From Campanula takesimana (lineage: Eukaryota; Streptophyta; Magnoliopsida; Asterales; Campanulaceae), in NCBI GenBank assembly GCA_026119855.1, contig JAOWBW010000443.1, positions 496,001 through 560,000 of the forward strand: a stretch of 64,000 nt of DNA, written 5' to 3'. The position numbers and the translations under genes are program-made. Below the pieces are notes generated by a model, which was given only the letters and a program-made list of their open reading frames with translations, made no database searches and had not been told where the DNA came from. Shown here one piece after another: positions 56,676 to 64,000 of the stretch. Within the stretch, counting starts at the first letter, position 1. Each line of letters starts with the position of its first letter.

Positions 56676-57089
56676 TTAATCTGGCATATGTAGAAAATCC
56701 TGAAGATTTGGATAATGATCATTGTAAATACAATTTGTAAGCCTTTTAAAAGTTGAGATTTCATTTTTAATAAGAATTGAAAAGGGCGAGGAGGATTTAT
56801 TTTCAAATATTTCTTGTAAATCATATAAATGAAATCGAAGTATTTGAGTTTTGTGAAAAGGGGTTCTCTTGTGAAAGTTTTTGCATTCTTTTAGTAATAT
56901 TGGTGATTTTTGTAGTAAATAATTTATGTAGTTGGAAGTATTTAAATGAACACGATTTCCATTAATAAAAAGGCTCCAAGTTTGTTCCTGTTCTATTTGT
57001 GAAATGAGTAAGGTCTCTTTATGTAATTTTTCTAATTCTTGTAATGATTGGTTTGAAAAGAGTGCGGTTTCTTCATTTATATTTGCCAT
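56676..57089 (-). CDS. EPRV small ORF, 137 aa
   Basis: ATG at 57089 in a purine-rich context. Gln/Glu/Leu-rich N-terminal segment (QSLQELEKLHKETLLISQIEQEQ) that could form a coiled coil, followed by a basic middle. No known domain recognised. It is separated by about 70 nt from the 108-aa ORF upstream and about 50 nt from the 444-aa ORF downstream; the same gene starts again on the plus strand at 63845. Confidence 0.6.
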   Translation of the reverse strand: MANINEETALFSNQSLQELEKLHKETLLISQIEQEQTWSLFINGNRVHLNTSNYINYLLQKSPILLKECKNFHKRTPFHKTQILRFHLYDLQEIFENKSSSPFSILIKNEISTFKRLTNCIYNDHYPNLQDFLHMPD

Positions 57090-57161
57090 TGCCTGCAATA
57101 AAGATTGTTTTTATTGAATTTATATCAAATACAAACATATGAAATACATAAAGATACATTT

Positions 57162-57488
57162 TTAGAGAAATTTATGTAACTTCCTCATTCTTCTGGAAAG
57201 AGCCTTTGCTTGTATGAGAATATTTGTTGCTATTCTTTTCTGATGATAGAAAACTCCATTGTCATCTATGTATTCCTCAAGATCACTAATTAGGAATCGC
57301 ACATACATAAAATGTATTCTTATTTCATAATTTGTATAAGTATGAGGGAAGTCTGTAGATTGAAGATCTCTTAGTTGTCTAGCTAAATGGTTCAAATAAT
57401 CAATGTTGCCAAAGCCTCTATTAAGCCATCTATTTCGTCTATCATGTGTATTAATGATTTGGTTATTTATCAGTGGGAAGTCTGCCAT
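57162..57488 (-). CDS. EPRV small ORF, 108 aa
   Basis: ATG at 57488 overlaps the end of the RNase H frame (stop at 57463-57465) in another register, an overlap typical of compact viral genomes. The product is basic, with a YEIRIHFMYVRFLISDLEEYIDD helix-like segment and an RRMRKLHKFL tail. No family recognised. Confidence 0.6.
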   Translation of the reverse strand: MADFPLINNQIINTHDRRNRWLNRGFGNIDYLNHLARQLRDLQSTDFPHTYTNYEIRIHFMYVRFLISDLEEYIDDNGVFYHQKRIATNILIQAKALSRRMRKLHKFL

Positions 57489-60400
57489 GTCCTTGTAGGA
57501 ATTCTCTAGTTAAGAAATCTGGGATTGAATTGTCTTTTCCTGCAATATGAACGATGTCAAAATCAAATATTGATAAAAGGGCTTGCCATCTGGCAAAAAT
57601 CTGTTTTGCCGCTAAATTCTTTACATCTTTTTGTAAAACGTCTTTTGCAGCTTTGCAATCTACTTTGACTGTAAATTTTTTATTAAGTAGATCATCTTGA
57701 AATTTTGTTATACATAGAACTATAGAAAGAATTTCCTTTTTTATTGTAGAATAATTTGATTGTGTTGTGTTCCATATCCCCGAATAATATCTTATTATTT
57801 GATTTTTCCCATCTATGTTTTGAGTTAATATCCCACCATATCCTATTTCTGAGGCATCAGTGGCTACTGTTTTAGGGGCATTAGGATCACATATAGTTAA
57901 ACATGGTAATCTTTTAACATGTAGTTTGATTTATTTGACAACATTAGTATGCTCTTTTGTCCATGGTTTTGGATTTGTTTTTAATCTATCAAAGAGTGGT
58001 TTACAAATTTGTCTTAATTTAGGAAAGAAATCTGCTATATAATTTAATGATCCTAGGAATCTTTGTAATTGATTTTTATCTTTTATCTCATCTGGGAATT
58101 TGTCAGCAAAATCTATAGATCTTTGTATTGGTATTAAAGTATTATTGGTTATCTCATGTCCTAAAAACCTAATCTTTGTTTGATAAAGTTTTATTTTTGT
58201 TTTTGATAAAACTAACCCATTTCTTATCATTGTTTTATAAAATATGTTTAAATATTTGTCGTGTTGTTCAAGGGTTTTACTAAATACTAGAACATCATCT
58301 ATATAAACAATAATAAAAGTGTATGGATTAAATATTTCATTCATTATTTTCTGAAATTCGCTTGGAGCATTTTTTAGTCCAAAGGGCATGACATTCCATT
58401 CGTATTGTCCAAAGGGTACTGTAAAAGCTGTTTTGTATTTATCTTCTTCTGCTATTTGTATCTGCCAAAATCCTGATTTCATATCAAATTTTGAAAATAT
58501 AGATGCATCGTGTAATCGTTTTAATAAATCTTGTTTATTCGGTATTGGATATCTAATCCATTTTCGTGCAGTGTTTAATGGTTTGTAATTAATTACTAAT
58601 CTTGGGGCTCCTCTTTCAATTTCTGCATTTTTTGATACATAGAATGCTGAGCATGACCAAGGTGATTTACTTTTCCTAATTAATTTTTTATTGAGTAAAT
58701 CTTTAATTTCCTTTTTACAATATTCTAATAATTCTTGATTCATTTGTATAGGTCTTGCTTTTGTAGGTATTGTTTGTTCATTAAAATCTTTTTCGTATGG
58801 TAGTGTTATTAAATGTTTTTTTCTTTCCCAAAAAGCCGTGGGTAAATCAGAACATAAGTCTCTTTCAAATTTTTCTAATTTTTTAGAGATTATGTCTTTG
58901 TTTTGTTGAAGTTGTAATTTTTCTTCAATTTTGATGTTTAATAATTCTTCTTTAAGAAATTTCATTTGATTTTGTAAAGTATTTAATTTAGATATTCCTG
59001 TTTTTTGTAAATTATTAACATCACTATTGGATACAGGATATAAAAAATCAAATATAATTTTTTGTCCTAATATTCTTGATTCTACCCCTCTTTGTGAAAC
59101 GGAAAAGGGATATAGCATTTGTAAAAAAGGGTTACCTAATATAACTTTTGTATTTAAATTTTTTACAAGCATAAGACTTGTTTTAAAACAGATACTATTA
59201 TTGCAAACATGTGCTTCGGGTATTTTGTATTTTACTTCTAATTTTGAAGAATTGGCTGCTGAAAGACTTTGTTTTGTTTTTATAAAATATTTTGTTGGTA
59301 TTATTCCTTGTTCAACACAATTCAGATCTGCTCCTGAGTCTAGCATGGCTAATCCTTTGTATTCGAAATCTTTGATTTTCATATGTATATGTACATACCA
59401 TTTTTGATATCTGACTCGAGTAAGAGCGTATATACTTTCTTCTGTGTCTGTAGAGGTATCTGTTTCCGAAGAAGATTTTTTTGCAAAGGGGTTTTTAAAA
59501 TGTTTGTCTAATTCTTTATTAGCTTTAGATGTAGAAGCTTCATCATTGTAGGTTGAGTGTATTTGTTTTTTAATTTCTTGTAGTGCTAATTTTGTTTCTA
59601 TTTCTTTTTGTGTTTTTTGTAAATCCAAATTACTTTGTTTTAATAATTTTATTTCTTGTTTTATTTCTCTAATTTCATGTTGTAAGTCTACTGATGAAAT
59701 TTGTTTCTTTTTGTTTTGGAACATTTGTATAACATCTTCGTATTGAGCGGGCTTTGATGTATCTGGTTTTTCTTCGTTAATTGTTTTGGCTAATTGTTTT
59801 AGAAATTTTCTTTTTATAGTTGGTTCATCTATTTCTTTGATTTTTTCTAATATCTCATCGTATTGTTCTATTGTGTTTAATTTATTACACAGGCATACTT
59901 CTCTATTACAAGATTGGCATTCATCATCACTACTTGTATCAATTTGATCAGAAGAGTTATAATCATCAATATCTGTTGATAATTCAAGATTATCTATGTT
60001 TTGTAATATTTCTTCTGTTTCTTTTATTTTTAAATTATGACAGATTTGTTGTATTTGTCTTTTTGCTGGGCAATTTCTAGCAATATGACCAGGTTTTTTG
60101 CATAAAAAACATTTTATAGTTTTATTATATTGCTGAAAAGGCTTAAATGATTTTTTATACTTTGTATTATTTTTATTATTGTTGTATCTTTTCTGAAAAT
60201 GTGCTTTTTTATTTTTATTGTAATAAGCAGGGGGATTGTTTTGATAGTTTTTATTTATTTTTCTATATTTTCTCCTATATGTACTATTTTTGTAATATGG
60301 GCTTCTATGTTGAGTGTAATTTTTCTTTTTATATGGAGATTTTAGTTTATCAAAACCAAATTGTTCACACCAATGTCCTAATTCTTTTCTTGTTTGAGTA

Positions 60401-61893
60401 GTTTCCTTTTTTAATTTGTTTTGCAATTTTTGGTCTTGACATAGTCTTAATCCTGTGATATTTACACAAGTAATTAAGTCTCCATAGGTAAGATTATCAT
60501 AGGATATTTGTCCGTATTTTTGTTCTATCGTATCCTTTACTTTTTCTGAAAATAGGCCTGGTAGTCCAGTAATAAATTTTTCTTTCCAATGATAATTATT
60601 TGGGTCAGCAAGATTAAAAACTCTTTTAAGAAAATTTTCTTTATACCATTTAAATTGTTCTAATTTTCTGGATTTTAGATTTTGTAATATTTCAGAATTT
60701 CTTTCAGTATATAAATCTATATCTCCTATAAAGTGAGTTGTAATGTTAAAAATTAAGTAAATTAATTGTGCAGGAGTTTGATTTCCATTTTCATCTAATA
60801 CTGGGTGTCCATCTTGGTCTGCTTTTATAGCTTCTAAAATTTGTGTTTTTACTTGATGTGCTAATAATTTATCCCACCAAGTTCTTAATTGACCAGTGAA
60901 TCCTAATATAATGTTTTCAACTGCTTGGCGTTCTGTAATATTTGTAGATTTGTAGATATTTCCTACAATTATCATTTCTTTTGTAATATTTATTATTTTC
61001 ATTTCACTTAATCCGTCAATGTTCCATTCGTAAATGTTTTTTGCATTGTATGATTTTGTTGGGTTTTTTAATATTTCTAAGTCGTCAGGGTCTTTATAAT
61101 TATAAAAATCTCGTCTCATTGTTTGAATTGGAATTGTATTAAAGTTTTCTTCTTCTTCCGATTCTGTAGTAGAATTATATGTATTATTAGAAGAAATATC
61201 TGACTCTGAGGTTTTGTCATTATAGTCTGTTAGCATTCGGATATTTGTACTTGTACTTGTTTCTTCTTTTACTTTTAAATGTGTTTTAATTTTATTCATT
61301 AAATCATTTAGAGGATCATGGAGTGTTGGTTTGACTTCAGGTATTATTAAAGTATTCTTAGGAGGGGGAATTTGTTTAGTAAACATTGTATTTTTATTTC
61401 TTCTAGTTGATGGATTAATTTTATATAATTCTGAATATTCTGTAAATCTTTGGGATTTATAATGTTCATCATTTTTGGTTGGTATTGGTGTGAGTCCTAT
61501 TTCTACATCTAGCTGTGCTATTTCTTCCCCTATTGTGGTTAATTTTTTAGTAGAATTATCAATTTTTTCTTCAACTCTATCTAATTGTTGTCCTACGGTA
61601 TATAGATATAAATTTGTCCAATTATTTTGTAAATGTAAAGATGTTTGTTTTTTATCTTCGGTGTCTAATTGATTAGTTTTATCAATGGGATATGCACCGT
61701 ATTGGATATTGTCTTTGCTAAAGTAAGTGGCTTCTAAAGGTGGTTTTTCGTTTTCGTATACTTCGTGAGTCGGCAGAAGATCTGGTCCTACTTTGTACCA
61801 TCGTCTTAGTTTTTTCTGTAATGTAGTTATTTTGTATAGGTAATCATCTTTTAAAAAAATCGAAAAATGGTATGTGATCTTCTTGTAATTCAC
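57463..61893 (-). pseudogene. EPRV CP-protease-RT-RNase H polyprotein
   Basis: Open from 61893 to a single in-frame TAA at 57931, then open again through RNase H to 57463. Order: N-terminal coiled-coil-like part; coat-protein region with a TWWDKLL segment (about 60900); Lys/Asn/Tyr-rich basic stretch; a CCHC knuckle (CFLCKKPGHIARNC, about 60095); aspartic protease (AMLDSGADLNCVEQ, about 59330); RT with the YIDD active site (about 58300); RNase H with a TDAS motif after the stop. The first codon is GTG, not a true start: the frame is continuous with the movement protein upstream through frameshifts at A/T homopolymers near 62030 and 61860. So the polyprotein carries one nonsense codon and about two frameshifts, mild decay for 5.7 kb. 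Confidence 0.9.
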
Positions 61894-62009
61894 AAAATTC
61901 GTAATACTTTTCTTTTATTAATTTTTGTTCATTGGTATCATACATTTGGAAAAATATTTTTCGATTTTCTTCATTGTGTTTACTTGTAAAGTCTTTTCTT
62001 AAAATACTT

Positions 62010-63185
62010 TTATTTAAAATAAAATTGTTTTTTTATCATATTTAAGGTAAACTCACTATCTTCGTAAGATTGAACATTAATTCCTTCGTACGGGTGGACA
62101 TTAATTCCTTCTCTGTTTGCTCCAGTATTGTTTGTTTGTTGTGGAATTTCAATATTAGTTTCATTCTCAAAAACAGTTTCATTTTGTGAAGAACTATCTT
62201 CATATTTAGTGTTATGAGGAAATTCATATCTTCCTGATGTAGATCTTCTAGATGGTGCTTGGACATTAAATTTTTTGTTTCGACTTAGTGACTGAGTTCT
62301 TTTGAATTTTAGATCTACCGATCCATCTTCATATTGTGTAATTTGTTCTATATCAGTTGTTTGATTTTGTTCTTTTCTTGGGACAGTTTTAGCAGGATAT
62401 GACCATTTATCGGGTAAAGTTATTTCATTCCATTTAATTGTTTTTGGTATATTTATATTAGCTTTTGTTTTATCAATTTCCCAAAAAATGGTTTCTCCTA
62501 TTTTGTTTCTGTTAAAAGCATTAGGACATAGTCCTGTATTCATTACTTTAAAATATAATCTATAAAATATTTCATATACGTGAGATCCCTTTTTCATATG
62601 ATAATTGTGCGTTAAAATATCTAAAGTTAGGATGTCCATTGTGTGAGGATCTGTTAAAGAAATTGTAAAGTTTGGATAACTATTAAAATGAATTGGTCCA
62701 TTTGTTAAACTAGTTTCGATAGCTCCTAATAACGAATCTGTATAATTTAGATGTCTAGCATCTCTTAAGGCTATCTGTATGCTTGTGTTTAATCCTTCCA
62801 TTGTTAAGGGTTTAATAGCAATTTGTACTAGTCCAATATGTAAAAATTTGTATCCTTGAGATATATATTTTTTTATAGATGATTTTGAAAATAGACTCAT
62901 AGTTTGATTATTGGAAAATAAAGGGATAATAGTTTCTTTTGTTTTAATGGCTAATCTTGATCTTATGTTAAAAATTCCTTTGTCTTTATAAATTTCTGTG
63001 TTTGAAATAAGAGGTGGTTTCCAATTAGTCAAAGATTGAGTATTCCAAGAAAATTCTTTTGATAAAATATTTTGATCATTTTCATTGTTATCATGGTTAT
63101 CATTTTCAATATGTATGTTATAATCGTTCATAGGATCTTGATTTCTAGGAGGCCTTCTATTCGTAAAATTACCTAACCAACTCAT
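62010..63185 (-). pseudogene. EPRV movement protein (N-terminal part of polyprotein)
   Basis: 391 residues from the ATG at 63185. The central domain is a 30K-type cell-to-cell movement protein as in caulimovirids, with SSIKKYISQGYKFLHIGLVQ and IETSLTNGPIHFNSYPNFTISL. The N-terminus is Asn/Asp-rich; the C-terminus is polar with repeated GINVHPYEGINVQSYED. It ends at a frameshift in an A-run; the related reading frame goes on in the next register toward the coat protein, so this was probably not a separate ORF. Confidence 0.88.
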
Positions 63186-63339
63186 GATTTACTATTTGTC
63201 TTGCTTTTCGGATACACTTCCTTACCTAATGGATGCACGACTTACACTTCCTAATGCGTGACTTAGACCTAGGTGACACACCGACTCGGGACAAATAAGT
63301 AAATTGTTTAAGCTAGTTAAATAATTTTGTTGAATAGTA

Positions 63340-63352
63340 GGCTCTGATACCA
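63340..63352 (-). other. EPRV primer binding site (tRNA-Met)
   Basis: TGGTATCAGAGCC on the minus strand, about 155 nt before the MP start codon, is the tRNA-Met complementary site shared by caulimovirids. It marks position 1 of the viral map. Confidence 0.88.
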
Positions 63353-63373
63353 AAGATCAGAGGTCCGATTTTA

Positions 63374-63499
63374 AAGCATGCATATTAAGATAATAACAAA
63401 AAATAACATAAAAATATCAAAATAAATATCGCATGAATAGTAAATTTGACTTTTTCTATAGTAACTTTGACTTTTTGAAAATACGTATACGTAGGCTTT
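63374..63499 (-). repeat. Terminal repeat of the EPRV unit (right)
   Basis: Direct copy of 54631-54756. It is followed at 63500 by sequence from the 108-aa ORF, joined at a shared TTTA. Confidence 0.88.
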
Positions 63500-63772
63500 A
63501 GAGAAATTTATGTAACTTCCTCATTCTTCTGGAAAGAGCCTTTGCTTGTATGAGAATATTTGTTGCTACTTCAATCTACAGACTTCCCTCATACTTATAC
63601 AAATTATGAAATAAGAATACATTTTATGTATGTGCGATTCCTAATTAGTGATCTTGAGGAATACATAGATGACAATGGAGTTTTCTATCATCAGAAAAGA
63701 ATAGCAACAAATATTCTCATACAAGCAAAGGCTCTTTCCAGAAGAATGAGGAAGTTACATAAATTTCTCTAA
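63500..63772. repeat. EPRV inverted junction with partial 108-aa ORF
   Basis: 63500-63568 repeats 57164-57229 on the minus strand; from 63569 the sequence switches to the opposite strand of about 57366 downward. The two arms (63500-63568 and about 63704-63770) form an inverted repeat with a loop of about 135 bp. The plus-strand frame at 63569-63772 encodes the C-terminal two thirds of the 108-aa ORF. Confidence 0.88.
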
Positions 63773-63844
63773 AAATGTATCTTTATGTATTTCATATGTT
63801 TGTATTTGATATAAATTCAATAAAAACAATCTTTATTGCAGGCA

Positions 63845-64000
63845 ATGGCAAATATAAATGAAGAAACCGCACTCTTTTCAAACCAATCATTACAAGAATT
63901 AGAAAAATTACATAAAGAGACCTTACTCATTTCACAAATAGAACAGGAACAAACTTGGAGCCTTTTTATTAATGGAAATCGTGTTCATTTAAATACTTCC
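63845..64000 (+). CDS. EPRV 137-aa ORF, second copy (runs off the window)
   Basis: Plus-strand copy of the ORF at 56676-57089, starting at the ATG at 63845 and open to the window end. Its first 52 codons show no difference from the other copy that I could see. It shows that a second viral unit lies to the right, inverted relative to the first. Confidence 0.85.
   Translation, partial: MANINEETALFSNQSLQELEKLHKETLLISQIEQEQTWSLFINGNRVHLNTS

Larger units (their letters stand above)
54247..64000. mobile_element. Endogenous pararetrovirus (Caulimoviridae) locus
   Basis: A rearranged integrated caulimovirid. From left to right: a plus-strand protease-region fragment (54247-54440), a minus-strand movement-protein fragment (54441-54630), one genome-length unit on the minus strand (63499 down to 54631, with 126-bp repeats at both ends), a short minus fragment (63500-63568), and a plus-strand copy running beyond the window (63569-64000). 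The left host junction falls in a TA microsatellite, as reported for several plant EPRVs. MP, CP, protease, RT and RNase H lie in one polyprotein-like order, as in Petuvirus and Florendovirus; three extra downstream ORFs do not match my knowledge of either, so the genus is open. Confidence 0.9.

Overview
The window looks like nuclear DNA of a flowering plant, most likely a core eudicot. Evidence: two plant-specific AP2/ERF genes, GT-AG introns inside transposon genes, many Stowaway-type MITEs with CTCCCTCCGTCCC ends and TA duplications, plant-type Ty1/copia and Ty3/gypsy elements, and an endogenous caulimovirid. Several repeat motifs (for example ACTTGTGTGAGACGGTCTCA) remind me of Caryophyllales genomes; I cannot confirm that. 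Only two genes look like ordinary host genes: the ERF factor at 1904-2674 (+) and a second group-IX-like ERF at 12846-13427 (-). They converge on each other.

Layout. 1-5757: ERF gene and scattered MITEs. 5758-12490: two inverted copies of a non-coding 9-bp-TSD (Mutator-like) element, the first split by a Ty3/gypsy element (5882-10155) that has lost most of pol and nearly all of its 3' LTR. 12846-13427: second ERF. 14928-19679: a Mutator-like element with long palindrome-rich TIRs, carrying a truncated mudrA (+) and a convergent plant mobile domain (PMD) gene (-). 20401-23272: MITE, 54-bp and 26-bp tandem repeats and a solo LTR of the same gypsy family, in inverted orientation. 23972-24985: another non-coding MULE-like element. 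25482-31384: deleted Ty1/copia element whose 3' LTR received a Pack-MULE-like element (25661-29228) carrying an F-box fragment and two minisatellites. 32552-33216: another MULE-like element. 33836-35947: a four-level nest (SINE, hAT-like, Stowaway, hAT MITE). 36342-39510: two related TIR elements. 40449-41301: another MULE-like element. 42235-49355: a young non-coding LTR element (LARD-like) whose two 446-bp LTRs look identical, with 90-bp and ~65-bp tandem repeats. 49433-54061: MITEs and a TIR element. 54247-64000: a rearranged endogenous pararetrovirus (EPRV) containing one genome-length unit of about 8.74 kb bounded by 126-bp terminal repeats, flanked by inverted fragments, and running off the window.

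The elements are mostly dated and ordered by target-site duplications read directly from the sequence: CAGCC and GGAAC (gypsy), ATACG (LARD), TGTACAAA (hAT MITE), nine or ten bp for the Mutator-like elements, and TA for Stowaway. No bacterial genes, CRISPR array, rRNA or confident tRNA gene was seen. The most unusual parts are the EPRV locus with its extra ORFs, the mudrA/PMD element, and the intact-looking non-coding LTR element.
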